Below, piece after piece: positions 27,179 through 35,501 of a stretch of DNA of 64,000 bases (positions are counted from its first letter, which is position 1; each line of letters opens with the position of its first letter). The notes beneath the pieces are model-generated. The model saw only the letters and a program-made list of their open reading frames with translations, searched no databases and was not told where the DNA came from. The position numbers were made by a program, and so were the translations under genes. The stretch is taken from the NCBI RefSeq assembly GCF_023016525.1, contig NZ_JALKCG010000010.1, positions 27,019 to 91,018 on the forward strand, read 5' to 3'. This stretch comes from Ancylobacter koreensis. GTDB lineage: Bacteria > Pseudomonadota > Alphaproteobacteria > Rhizobiales > Xanthobacteraceae.

Positions 27179-28339
27179 CTACGGCGCTCCGGCGGGCTGT
27201 TCCACGCGCGAGACGCGCTCAAGCAGTGAATGGAGATCGTCGGCCGTCAGGGCGCGCGGGTTGGTCGCGCTGCTGTGGTCGGCGAGCGCGCGCTCGACAA
27301 TCCAGTCATGGCTGTCGCGCCTCACGCCGAGCGAGGTCAGGTCGGCCGGGATGCCGAGCCGGCGGTTCAGCGCGTCCAGTTCGCCGGCAAGATCGGCCGC
27401 CGGGTCGAGCCCCAGCGCGCGGTTCAGCCTCTCCGCCTTGTCGCCGACATGGGGCAGGTTGAAGCGCAGCACCTCGGGCATCAGCAGCGCGTTGAGCGTG
27501 CCATGATGCAGGTTCGGCTCGCCGAGCCCGCCCAGCGCATGGGACAGCGAATGCACGGCGCCAAGCCCCTTCTGGAAGCTGAGCCCGCCCTGCAACGAAC
27601 CCATCATTAGCTCGCGCCGCGCCTGTGCGTCGCCTCCGTCCTGGAAGGCGCGCTCGATATGGCGCCAGATACGCCCGGCACCGTCGAGGGCGATGGCCTC
27701 GGCGGGCGGGTTGTAGCGCGGTGACAGGAAGGTTTCGACGCAATGCGACAGCGCGTCGAGAGCGGTCGCGGCGGTGAGGAAGGGCGGCAGCCCATAGGTC
27801 AGTTCGGGATCGCACACCGCCTTGCGCGGAATGAGATGCGGGCTGATGAAGCCGAGCTTGCGTCCATCGGCCAGCGTCAGCAGCGCCGCGCGCCCGACCT
27901 CGGCGCCGGTTCCCGCCGTCGTCGGCACAGCGATGACAGGAGCCACGGCCGGCGTGATGCGCGCCAGCCCGCCATAGATGACGGCGTAGCGCTCCAGCGG
28001 GCCCTCATGGGTGGCGAGCAGGGCGACGCCCTTGGCGAGATCAATCGGCGATCCCCCGCCCAGCGCCACGATGCCGTCGGCGCCGCTGTCGCGATAGGCG
28101 GCGAGGGCAGCTAGAACGGCCGCCTCGGTCGGATTCGACGGAACATCGAGGACGACCGACGTCCCCGGCGGGCAGAGCGCGGCGATGCGCTCCACCAGCC
28201 CCGTCGCGGCAAGCCCGCGGTCGGAGACGATGAGCGGGCGGCGGATGCCGGCCGCCGCGAGGTGCTCGCCCAGGCGAGCGCTGGCGCCCTCCCCGAACTC
28301 GATGGTCGTGAGATAAGCGATGGTGGCCTGCACGGGCAT
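27179..28339 (-). CDS. iron-containing alcohol dehydrogenase (group III)
   Basis: A 386-residue NAD(P)-dependent dehydrogenase. The nucleotide-binding stretch is [14 protein letters not shown], followed by [16 protein letters not shown]; metal ligands are in [26 protein letters not shown] and [12 protein letters not shown]. Related enzymes oxidise 1,3-propanediol, 4-hydroxybutyrate, maleylacetate or hydroxyacid-oxoacid pairs. It lies 54 bases behind the HMG-CoA-lyase-like gene and shares its LacI-type operator, so it probably handles the alcohol or aldehyde made in the same pathway. Confidence 0.9.
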   Translation of the reverse strand: MPVQATIAYLTTIEFGEGASARLGEHLAAAGIRRPLIVSDRGLAATGLVERIAALCPPGTSVVLDVPSNPTEAAVLAALAAYRDSGADGIVALGGGSPIDLAKGVALLATHEGPLERYAVIYGGLARITPAVAPVIAVPTTAGTGAEVGRAALLTLADGRKLGFISPHLIPRKAVCDPELTYGLPPFLTAATALDALSHCVETFLSPRYNPPAEAIALDGAGRIWRHIERAFQDGGDAQARRELMMGSLQGGLSFQKGLGAVHSLSHALGGLGEPNLHHGTLNALLMPEVLRFNLPHVGDKAERLNRALGLDPAADLAGELDALNRRLGIPADLTSLGVRRDSHDWIVERALADHSSATNPRALTADDLHSLLERVSRVEQPAGAP

Positions 28340-28393
28340 TCCTCCTGAGAATGCGCCCGGACGCGAAAGGCGTCGCCGGCCCGGGCGGACGCC

Positions 28394-29314
28394 TCACGCC
28401 GCCTGCCGGTAGGTGCGCGGAATGCCGGCCTTGTTCACATTGCCGAGCAGCGCCGCCCCCGGCAAGCCGCGCTTGAGCACCTCCCGCGCGCGGAAAAGCC
28501 CGTCGAGGTCGATACCGGTCTCGAAGCCCATGCTCTCCAGCATGAAGACGAGATCCTCGGTCACGATGTTGCCGGAGGCGCCGGGCGCGAAGGGGCAGCC
28601 GCCGAGACCGGCGAGCGCCGAATCGAAGCAGCGTATGCCTTCCTCCAATCCCGCCAGCGCATTGGCAAGGCCGAGGCCCATCGTGTCGTGCAGGTGCAAC
28701 CGGTTCAGCACCGGGCCGATCTCCTGATGCACGGCGCGGATGACGGCGCGCACCTGTGCGGGATTGCCGTAACCCACGGTGTCGGCCAGCACCACGCCGT
28801 CCACCCCCGCCTGCGCGAGCGCGGCGGCAACCATCACCACGCGCTCCTGCGGCACGGCGCCCTCGATGGAGCAGCCGAAGGCGGTGGCGCAGCCGGCATC
28901 GACCTTCATCGGCCGCTCCTGCGCCTTCACCCACTCGACGATGGCGCGGACCTCTTCGACCTGCTGCAGGCTGCCCTTGTTGGTGTTGGCGCGGCTGTGC
29001 CCCTCGCTGACCGAAACCGGGATGATGACGACGTCGGCGCCGCTCTCATGGGCGCGCTGCGCGCCCTTCAGGTTCGGCGCCAGCGTGACGATGGTCAGCC
29101 CGGCAATGTCGCGGCTGGCGCGCACCACCTCGCCGGTGTCGGCCATCTGCGGAATGAGCTTGGGCGGCACGAAGCTGCCGACCTCGATCTCGTGCAGCCC
29201 GGCGGCGACGAGGGAGCGGATCCACTCGATCTTGACCTCGGTCGGCATGATCGCCTCGGCCATCTGCAGCCCGTCGCGCGGGCCGACCTCGCACACCCTG
29301 ACCTTCTCGCCCAT
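28394..29314 (-). CDS. hydroxymethylglutaryl-CoA lyase family protein
   Basis: A 306-residue TIM-barrel lyase that should cleave a 3-hydroxyacyl-CoA into two fragments. Motifs: CEVGPRDGLQ at residues 7-16 with the metal/catalytic Arg-Asp pair, DTVGYGNP, HLHDTMGLGLAN (metal histidines), and the signature GLGGCPFAPGASGN containing the catalytic cysteine. It is a soluble bacterial form. The ATG at 29314 has GGGAGG before it; the longer frame starts inside the operator. In this neighbourhood of CoA-transferases and hydratases it could act on HMG-CoA or another citramalyl-like CoA ester. Confidence 0.9.
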   Translation of the reverse strand: MGEKVRVCEVGPRDGLQMAEAIMPTEVKIEWIRSLVAAGLHEIEVGSFVPPKLIPQMADTGEVVRASRDIAGLTIVTLAPNLKGAQRAHESGADVVIIPVSVSEGHSRANTNKGSLQQVEEVRAIVEWVKAQERPMKVDAGCATAFGCSIEGAVPQERVVMVAAALAQAGVDGVVLADTVGYGNPAQVRAVIRAVHQEIGPVLNRLHLHDTMGLGLANALAGLEEGIRCFDSALAGLGGCPFAPGASGNIVTEDLVFMLESMGFETGIDLDGLFRAREVLKRGLPGAALLGNVNKAGIPRTYRQAA

Positions 29315-29343
29315 GATCGCATCCTCCCGTGCCGATCTATATT

Positions 29344-29355
29344 TGAAACGTTTTC
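29344..29355. promoter_or_regulatory. LacI-type operator (site 1)
   Basis: TGAAAC|GTTTTC, ten of twelve positions matching the repeated palindrome TGAAACGTTTCA. It lies 30 bp upstream of the HMG-CoA-lyase-like start and in the divergent region shared with the first LacI gene. Confidence 0.75.
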
Positions 29356-29570
29356 CCATGCGAACCTAGGACGTCCGGCAGAGGCCGGTCAAGGGCGCGC
29401 GCGCCGGCCGCACCTTCCGCGAGAGGATTGCCGGTGCAGCCGCTTGCGGACATCGGGGATGGGCGTGGATGACGTCGCGGCTGCGATGCGAACAGCGTCG
29501 CGCGGCGGGCGCAGATCGGCTAAGCATGGAACGTTCTCGCGCAGCGGGACGCATTGCGAGTGTCTGACGT

Positions 29571-30614
29571 ATGGATGAAACCAAACCCGCGAAGGTGACC
29601 CCGGCCCGCGCAACGATCAGCGATGTCGCGCGCCATGCGGGTGTCTCGATCGGCACCGTCTCGCGCGTGCTCAACAAGGCGCGCAACGTGAAGCCGGCCT
29701 TGCAGCGCCGCGTGCTCGACGCCGCCGCCGCGCTCGACTACCGGCCGGACAGCTTCGCGCAGGGCATGCGCTCGAAGAAGACCCACGTCATCGGCGTCAT
29801 CGTGCCCGATTTGCGCAACCCCCTCTCCTCGGAGGCCGCCGCCGGCGTCGAGGAGGAGCTCACCCAGCAGGGCTATTCCTTCTTCCTCGCCAATTCGCGC
29901 TATGAGCGCGGCCGCGAGGAGAACATCCTCAATGAGTTCGCGCGCCGTCGCGTCGACGGCATCATCGCCATCCTCGCCCACGATCAGGACCCCCGCACGG
30001 TCGAGCAGCTGCGCCGCCTGCCCATGCCGGTGGTGCTGCTGGAACGCGAGATCGGCGCCGAATTCGACGCCGTGCGCACCGACCAGGTGCAGGGCACCTA
30101 CCGCGCCACCCGCTATCTCGCGGCGCTCGGCCACCGGCGCATCGCGCTCATCACGGTGCCGACCGACAACATGTCCGGCCGCTACCGCCTGCAGGGTTAT
30201 ACCGAGGCGCTGGCCGATGTCGGCGTTGCGGCAAACCCCGACCTGATCCACATGGCCGGCTACACCCGCGATTACGCGGTGAACGCCGCCTATTCCGTGC
30301 TCTCCATGCGCAACAAGCCCACCGCACTCATCGTCTCCGGCGGCATGCTGCCGGGCGTGCTCGACGCCATGCGCCAGCTCAATCTCTCGATTCCCGACGA
30401 GCTGTCGCTGGTCGTGCTCGGCGACACCGAGCTCGCCGCCCTCACCCGCCCGGGCATCACCGCCATACGCTACGACTGGGCGCAGACCGGACGCGTCGCC
30501 GCGCGCCTGACCATCTCGCGCATCGGCGGCAGCGAGACGCCGCCGGAGCGCGTGATCGTTCCCTACGAGTTCATCCTGCGCGAATCCTGCCAGGAGCTCG
30601 TCGGCGCCGTTTAG
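29571..30614 (+). CDS. LacI-family transcriptional regulator 1
   Basis: A 347-residue LacI/GalR regulator. The helix-turn-helix is at residues 15-40 (ATISDVARHAGVSIGTVSRVLN), the hinge region contains FAQGMRSKKTHVIGVIVPD, and the periplasmic-binding-like core has GTYRATRYLAALGHRRI and TAIRYDWAQTGR. It is a close paralogue of the second LacI gene at 35502 and has the same recognition helix. It diverges from the lyase/dehydrogenase operon with an operator between. Its stop codon overlaps that of the convergent Gfo/Idh gene. An acid or CoA-pathway intermediate, not a sugar, may be the ligand. Confidence 0.9.
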   Translation: MDETKPAKVTPARATISDVARHAGVSIGTVSRVLNKARNVKPALQRRVLDAAAALDYRPDSFAQGMRSKKTHVIGVIVPDLRNPLSSEAAAGVEEELTQQGYSFFLANSRYERGREENILNEFARRRVDGIIAILAHDQDPRTVEQLRRLPMPVVLLEREIGAEFDAVRTDQVQGTYRATRYLAALGHRRIALITVPTDNMSGRYRLQGYTEALADVGVAANPDLIHMAGYTRDYAVNAAYSVLSMRNKPTALIVSGGMLPGVLDAMRQLNLSIPDELSLVVLGDTELAALTRPGITAIRYDWAQTGRVAARLTISRIGGSETPPERVIVPYEFILRESCQELVGAV

Positions 30615-31618
30615 CCGGCCGCCGGCATCGGATTCGCCGGCAGCAGCGGCGTGGCGGCGGCCTTGGCATAGGCCTCGTCCATCAGCCGCAGGATCGGCAC
30701 CATGTCGGAGAGGTCGGCGAGTGGCGGCTTGCCCGTGTGCACCCGCTCCAGCACGTCGTGCACGAAGGTGCGGTAGTGCGGCACATTGGTGGTGAAGTAA
30801 GGCCACTGGCGGGACGTGCCGTCATTGGCAAGGCTTTCCACCGTCTGCGTGTCATGCGCGATGGTGTAGCTGCGCGGCGAGCGCAGCGCGTAGTGCATGT
30901 CGAAATTGCTGGTCGGCGCGGGGTAGAGATAGCCGGTCTCGACCACGCACAGCGCGCCCGCCCGCTCGAAAGTGATGACCGAATAGTCCTCCACCCGCTC
31001 GCGCCAGGCATGGTTGGCCATGGTGGCGTTCAGCACGCGCACATCCGGGCCGAGCAGGCGCAGCGCGAGGTCGAAGAAATGGACGGCGAGGTTGATGGTG
31101 CAGCCCCCGCCGGAGAGTGAGGGATCGAGCATCCAGCCGCAGCCGGCCTGCCGGTAGCGGGCGGGGAAGCCGGCGATGAAACGGAACGTCGCGTAGCTGA
31201 GGTCGCCCTCTTCCTTCAGCGATTCGAGGTGGCGGGCGAAATCACCGTTGCGGAAGACCAGCGGCACCGCCGCGAAGGCGCCCGCGCGAGCCGCCAGCTC
31301 GGCAATCGGCGCCACATCGGCTGTCGACAGGCCGCAAGGCTTCTCCAGCGCGAAGGGAATGCCTTCCTCGATCAGGAAGCGCGCCTCCTCCGGCATGTCG
31401 GCGTGACGGCCGAGGGCGAAGACGAAGTCGGGACGCAGCCGTCGGCAAAGGGCGCGGTAATCGGTATCGCCCGCGCAGCCGAAGCGGCGCGTCAGCCGCT
31501 CCACCGCTTGCGGATCGGGATCGGCGACGCCGACCAGCTCGGCGCCTGCGACCTCCAGCAGCGGGAGGACATAGAGATCGAGGTGCCAGTGCGAGGCCCC
31601 GATAAAAACGATTTTCAT
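30611..31618 (-). CDS. Gfo/Idh/MocA-family oxidoreductase
   Basis: A 335-residue NAD(P)-dependent dehydrogenase with an N-terminal Rossmann fold (MKIVFIGASHWHLDLYV, then VGVADPDPQAVERL) and a conserved EKPCGLST corresponding to the EKP motif of the family; the substrate domain follows with GGCTINLAVHFFDLALRLLG. Family members act on sugars, inositols or cyclic polyols. The start at 31618 gives the family N-terminus; a frame to 31663 does not. It faces the MaoC pair across a LacI-type operator 95 bp from each start. Confidence 0.87.
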   Translation of the reverse strand: MKIVFIGASHWHLDLYVLPLLEVAGAELVGVADPDPQAVERLTRRFGCAGDTDYRALCRRLRPDFVFALGRHADMPEEARFLIEEGIPFALEKPCGLSTADVAPIAELAARAGAFAAVPLVFRNGDFARHLESLKEEGDLSYATFRFIAGFPARYRQAGCGWMLDPSLSGGGCTINLAVHFFDLALRLLGPDVRVLNATMANHAWRERVEDYSVITFERAGALCVVETGYLYPAPTSNFDMHYALRSPRSYTIAHDTQTVESLANDGTSRQWPYFTTNVPHYRTFVHDVLERVHTGKPPLADLSDMVPILRLMDEAYAKAAATPLLPANPMPAAG

Positions 31619-31712
31619 ACTGTTTCCCACAAAAGGCACTGTTTCCAACCCTGGGCGCCACAAGTCAACGTATCAGCGCCGTTCGACGTGCAGTCTGCCA
31701 TGAGCTTCGCAT

Positions 31713-31730
31713 ATTGAAAACGTTTCATAT
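31713..31730. promoter_or_regulatory. LacI-type operator (site 2)
   Basis: ATTGAAAAC|GTTTCATAT, an 18-bp near-perfect palindrome centred on C|G, equidistant (95 bp) from the divergent Gfo/Idh and MaoC genes, so it can control both. Confidence 0.82.
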
Positions 31731-31824
31731 GCAGCTACAGTGACCGCCAAGACAGGCGCGGCCGCAAAGGACGCACCTCCCGCCTGCGGGCGGCAGAAGA
31801 AGACGGCAAGGCGAGGAGACATGC

Positions 31825-32367
31825 ATGGCTTTTGATGAATTGGTGAACCACATCACCCCCGAGGTGCGCGCCGTCATCGGTGCTCGCTCGGACTGGCAGG
31901 AGGCGCCCCATCCGGTGGAGGCCAGCGAGGTGCGGCGCTTCTTCCAGGCGCTGATGGACCCCAACCCGCGCTACTGGGACGATGAACACGCCGCCGGCAC
32001 ACGCTACGGCGCACTCGTCGCACCGCCCGGCTTCCCGGTCCATGCCTTCCGCCGGCCGGCGGACGAGTTGAACGATTCCCTCGCCGCAGCGGGCGATCCC
32101 GATTTCGACGGCCTCTCGCGCGCCATGCGGCCGGGACTGCCGAAGCTGCCGATCCCGCTCTCGGGCATCCTCAATGGCGGCTACGAATACGAGTTCTACA
32201 GCTACCCCAAGGTCGGCGAGCGCATCCAGTGCCGCTCGGCCTATCTCGACATCTACCAGAAGCAGGGCAAGGCCGGGCCGATGGTGATGGTCGTCATCGA
32301 GGACGAGTACCGCGCCGCCGATGGCCGGCCGCTGCTGAAGTCCCTGAACACCATGATCATGAGATAG
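31825..32367 (+). CDS. MaoC-like dehydratase, N-terminal-type subunit
   Basis: A 180-residue hot-dog-fold protein of the MaoC N-terminal (FAS1-like dehydratase) type. Typical segments are VRRFFQALMDPNPRYWDD at residues 36-53 and TRYGALVAPPGFPV, with YEYEFYSYPKVGERI later. Proteins of this kind form heterodimers with a catalytic MaoC partner, here the next gene, three bases downstream. They hydrate an enoyl-CoA. GAGGAG lies six bases before the ATG; the four-base-earlier ATG is out of frame. A LacI-type operator precedes it. Confidence 0.88.
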   Translation: MAFDELVNHITPEVRAVIGARSDWQEAPHPVEASEVRRFFQALMDPNPRYWDDEHAAGTRYGALVAPPGFPVHAFRRPADELNDSLAAAGDPDFDGLSRAMRPGLPKLPIPLSGILNGGYEYEFYSYPKVGERIQCRSAYLDIYQKQGKAGPMVMVVIEDEYRAADGRPLLKSLNTMIMR

Positions 32368-32370
32368 ACG

Positions 32371-32850
32371 ATGGCCGAGACCGTGTATTTCGAGAACGTC
32401 GCGATCGGCGACGACATTCCTGTGCTCACCAAGGGCCCGATGACGACGGCCCATATCGTCCGCTGGTCGGCCGCGATGGAGAACTGGCACAAGATCCACT
32501 ACGACTGGCGCTACGCCACCGAGCATGACGGCCTGCCGGACGTGCTGATCAACGGCTCGTGGAAGCAGCATGTTCTGGCGCAGGTGCTGTCCGACTGGGC
32601 CGGCGAGACCGGCTGGCTGTGGAAGATGAACTTCCAGTATCGCGGCATGAACATTCCCGGCGATACGCTGTTCGCCTGGGGCCGCATCACGGGCAAGAAC
32701 CAGCGCGGGAACTACGGCGTCATCGAGCTGGAGATCGGACTCAAGGACCAGAACGGCAAGGAAGGCTCGCCCGGTACGGCGACCGTGGTCCTTCCGCTGC
32801 GCGGGGGGCCAGCGGTGCCCTACCCGTTCGATCCCGCCGCGCTGAACTGA
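32371..32850 (+). CDS. MaoC-family acyl dehydratase, catalytic-type subunit
   Basis: A 159-residue hot-dog-fold hydratase. The hydratase-2 region is WSAAMENWHKIHYDWRYA (residues 30-47), with His and Asn in place and Glu at the position of the more usual Asp, followed by LPDVLINGSWKQ. It presumably forms the active site together with the preceding subunit and adds water to a trans-2-enoyl-CoA. Two strong stem-loops follow it. Confidence 0.88.
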   Translation: MAETVYFENVAIGDDIPVLTKGPMTTAHIVRWSAAMENWHKIHYDWRYATEHDGLPDVLINGSWKQHVLAQVLSDWAGETGWLWKMNFQYRGMNIPGDTLFAWGRITGKNQRGNYGVIELEIGLKDQNGKEGSPGTATVVLPLRGGPAVPYPFDPAALN

Positions 32851-32856
32851 CGGCCT

Positions 32857-32948
32857 GCGCTCTCCGTCTTCGCGCCCCGCGCAGGGACGGAGAGCGCCAT
32901 CGACATCGCGCACAAAAGCGGCCGGGTCACGCCCGGCCGTTCCCGTTC
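32857..32948. terminator. two terminator hairpins after the MaoC pair
   Basis: A perfect 12-bp stem GCGCTCTCCGTC/GACGGAGAGCGC (32857-32868 and 32886-32897), then CGGCCGGG-TCACG-CCCGGCCG followed by TTCCCGTT (32919-32947). They separate the convergent MaoC and DUF4286-like genes and can act from both sides. Confidence 0.8.
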
Positions 32949-33016
32949 GATGGGCACGACGCCATGTCCCACATCGTCCCGACCGCTCACGAAGCGACCG
33001 GGGCGACTGCCGGAAG

Positions 33017-33601
33017 TCAGTACAAGGCGTAGTTGTTTGCCATGTCGAGATAGGGCGCCGCCTCGCCGAAGGCATCGACATTCAGCGCCATTTCCTCCGG
33101 CCCGCGCAATCCCGCCAGCACGATGAAATCGACAGCCCCGTCGCGGGAATAGGCGAAGACACGGAGCTGCACCGTATTTGATTTGCCGGCAAAGTTCGAC
33201 GTCGCACCGGCGATGACCGTGTCCGCCAGAGCCGCCGGCGTGCCGCTGAAGCGCAGCAGCGTGCTGCGCACGGTCGGCACCGTGACCTCGTCGCCGGGAT
33301 AGATCTGTGCGCCGGCGGAGCGATAAACTTTCACCCGGCTGGTCACCCGCCGCGTCCAGGGGCTGGCCCGGTCGGCCGAGACGCGCAGATAGGATTCGGT
33401 CTCCAGCACCGCCTCGTTCACCATGTCGTACATGGCGAGGTATTTCGGATAACCGTCGAGGCAGACATAGCGGCGCCCGCTTTCGAAGCCCTCCACCGCC
33501 ACGCGCTCGGGCACATGCTCGGTGTCGTACCAGGCGTTGAATTCGTCCTCGAAGGCCGGCGGCGGCTGCATCAGGACGAGGAGGAAGCCTTTATTGCTCA
33601 T
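33017..33601 (-). CDS. DUF4286/EthD-like dimeric alpha-beta barrel protein
   Basis: A 194-residue soluble protein. The N-terminal half (KGFLLVLMQPPPAFEDEFNAWYDTEHVPERVAV) has the pattern of the ferredoxin-like dimeric alpha/beta barrels (DUF4286, EthD), with W-Y-D-x-E-H as its conserved core; the second half probably repeats the fold. No catalytic residues can be assigned. It is the last of three genes read from 35179, behind two alpha/beta hydrolases, so it may be a small isomerase or binding protein in the same pathway. The start with GGAG seven bases before is at 33601. Confidence 0.65.
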   Translation of the reverse strand: MSNKGFLLVLMQPPPAFEDEFNAWYDTEHVPERVAVEGFESGRRYVCLDGYPKYLAMYDMVNEAVLETESYLRVSADRASPWTRRVTSRVKVYRSAGAQIYPGDEVTVPTVRSTLLRFSGTPAALADTVIAGATSNFAGKSNTVQLRVFAYSRDGAVDFIVLAGLRGPEEMALNVDAFGEAAPYLDMANNYALY

Positions 33602-33616
33602 GGTCACACTCCGGAC

Positions 33617-34393
33617 TCAGGCGGGGCCGGCCTCGCGGCCGGCGAAATCGAGAACGAGCTCGGCGAAGCGCGCGGGCTGCTGGTAGGGCACGAAATGCGC
33701 CGCGCCTTCCATAACCGCGAGCTGCGCATGCTGCACGAGCGCCTTCACCGCTTCCGCGCGCTCCATCGGCAGCAGGACATCGTGGCGGCCCGGCACAAGA
33801 AGGGTCGGGCACGTCACGCGCGTGAAGGCCCGCGTCGCATCGGCCTGCGACGCCGCCAGCAGCGCCCAGGCATAGGAGGCCGGGTCCTGCGCGGCGAAAC
33901 GATTCATGTAGCGCACATAGCGCTCGTCCTGCGGCTGTCCGAGGAAGGCACGCTCGACCGCGCTGGGCAGCACCGCCGCCATGCCGCCCGCGCGCACGGC
34001 GTCGGCGCGGTCCGCCAGCATCTGGCGAGCGGCGGGCGCACTGGCTGGGGTGGGATTGGCCAGAACGAGGCCGGCCACGGCCTCCGGACGGGTGGCGGCA
34101 TAGACGCCGGCCGTCATCGTGCCGACCGCGCAGGCGACGATCACCACATTCCCGATTCGGAGGTCGCGCCGCACTTCATCGAGCGCGGACGCCTGCGCCT
34201 CAAGAGACACCGGCGCTGCGGGGCCGGGACTGCCGCCGGCGCCGGGCAGGTCGACGGCCAGCGTCGTCGCCCGCCCGTCGACGGCACGCACGAAATCGTC
34301 CCAGAAGGTGAGATCCGCGCCGAGCGGATGGATCAGCAGTAGCGCGGGATCGCGCCGGTCGCCGGTGAGCACATGGGAAAGCGGCTGCGCCAT
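33617..34393 (-). CDS. alpha/beta hydrolase-fold protein lacking the nucleophilic serine
   Basis: A 258-residue alpha/beta-hydrolase-fold protein related to 3-oxoadipate enol-lactonases. The fold is complete: LLIHPLGADLTFWD (oxyanion hole), the acid in VPGRHDVLLP and histidine in EGAAHFVPYQ. The nucleophile elbow reads A-C-A-V-G (residues 87-91) instead of G-x-S-x-G, so Ala89 replaces serine. The same loss is known in RutD, where hydrolysis of aminoacrylate may be assisted rather than nucleophilic. The protein may be a non-hydrolytic lyase, a partner of the intact paralogue next to it, or inactive. Confidence 0.8.
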   Translation of the reverse strand: MAQPLSHVLTGDRRDPALLLIHPLGADLTFWDDFVRAVDGRATTLAVDLPGAGGSPGPAAPVSLEAQASALDEVRRDLRIGNVVIVACAVGTMTAGVYAATRPEAVAGLVLANPTPASAPAARQMLADRADAVRAGGMAAVLPSAVERAFLGQPQDERYVRYMNRFAAQDPASYAWALLAASQADATRAFTRVTCPTLLVPGRHDVLLPMERAEAVKALVQHAQLAVMEGAAHFVPYQQPARFAELVLDFAGREAGPA

Positions 34394-34399
34394 GATCGC

Positions 34400-35179
34400 C
34401 TAGCCCACGCCGAGCGGGCGGCCCGCCAGGAAATCGCCGACGGTTTCGGTAAACAGGCCGCTGCTCTCCAGCTGCATCATATGCGGCGCGCCTGGAAGCG
34501 TCGCGACACGGGCGCCGGGTATCGCCGCCGCCAACGCGGCAGAAGCCGCCGGCGAGGTCGCCGCGTCGTGTTCGCCGGCGACGACCAGCGTCGGCACATT
34601 GATAGCGCCGAGGCGCGCCAACGCGTCGAAACCGCTGATCGCCTGCCAACCTTCCGACCAGGCGCGCACGCTGTTGCCGCGCAGCCGCGCGCGAACGCGC
34701 TCGACCACAGGATTGCCGACGAAGCCGGGAGTAAACCAGCGCTCGATCGTCAGCGGCACGATGGATTCCATCCCGTCCCGCTCGGCGGCGAGGCCGCGCT
34801 CGCGCAGAGCGTCCCGCGCCTGTTCGGGAATGCCGCCGGGACAGCCGCACAGGATGAGGCGCGATACGCTGTCGGGATGATCGAGCGCAAGCGTCTGAGC
34901 GACCATGCCGCCGAAGGAGAGCCCCAGCACCGCCGGCCGGGCGAAGCCGTGCCGCCGGATCGCCCGGTGCACATCGGCCGCATAGGCCTCGATAGACGCC
35001 GCCCGCGGACCGAGCGGAGAACTGCCGAAGCCGCGCAGGTCGAGCCGCAGTACCCGGTGCGAATGGGCGAGGATCGCCGGCATCGGGCCCCAGAAGCTGT
35101 TGTCGAGACCGATGGGGTGAAGCAGAACCAGCTCCTCGCCGGAGCCTTCGACGATGCCGTGCAGATCGACCAGTTCCAT
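34400..35179 (-). CDS. alpha/beta hydrolase, 3-oxoadipate enol-lactonase-like
   Basis: A 259-residue alpha/beta hydrolase with intact machinery: VLLHPIGLDNSFWG near residue 18, nucleophile Ser88 in LGLSFGGMVA, an acid in VVAGEHDAATS and histidine in GAPHMMQL. It resembles PcaD-type lactonases that open enol-lactones. It is the first gene of a three-gene operon with its serine-less paralogue (six bases apart) and the DUF4286-like gene. Two TGTCGAC motifs lie 64 and 137 bp upstream, suggesting control by the GntR regulator encoded at 57.9 kb. Confidence 0.85.
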   Translation of the reverse strand: MELVDLHGIVEGSGEELVLLHPIGLDNSFWGPMPAILAHSHRVLRLDLRGFGSSPLGPRAASIEAYAADVHRAIRRHGFARPAVLGLSFGGMVAQTLALDHPDSVSRLILCGCPGGIPEQARDALRERGLAAERDGMESIVPLTIERWFTPGFVGNPVVERVRARLRGNSVRAWSEGWQAISGFDALARLGAINVPTLVVAGEHDAATSPAASAALAAAIPGARVATLPGAPHMMQLESSGLFTETVGDFLAGRPLGVG

Positions 35180-35242
35180 GACGGGCGTACTCTTCAGGAT
35201 GGTGTCGCGGCCAAAGTGAGCGCGCAGCGGCGTCCCAACAAA

Positions 35243-35323
35243 TGTCGACTTGTCGCCTCGTCGAAGCGCTACGGCGATTTAATTCCGGCGCCACCGATCA
35301 AGTCAACACAAATAGTGTCGACA
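35243..35323. promoter_or_regulatory. TGTCGAC operator pair upstream of the hydrolase operon
   Basis: TGTCGACT at 35243-35250 and the full palindrome TGTCGACA at 35316-35323 (context AATAGTGTCGACAGATTT). The second shares GTGTCGACAGATT with sites at 49738 (reverse) and 57494. Confidence 0.75.
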
Positions 35324-35501
35324 GATTTGGAGTCTCACCTCAAGGCTGTCAAGCGGACCACCGGATCCGCGCGCGTCGCCCGGAGACGCCGGCACCTTTT
35401 GCCGACCCGGCTTGCTGCGCCCGCTCTGGCCAGCCTAGAGTACGCCTCGCGGGACGTCATGCGCCGCAAGGTTGCCGCGCCGTCCAGCCCCGAATCACGA
35501 C

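Noticed and set aside
31322..31329. TGTCGACA inside the Gfo/Idh gene
   Set aside because: It lies within coding sequence, far from a start codon, and encodes ordinary residues; one chance copy is expected in GC-rich DNA.
31607..31621. AAACGATTTTCAT resembling a LacI operator at the Gfo/Idh start
   Set aside because: The arms do not match and the sequence is explained by the codons of MKIVF.
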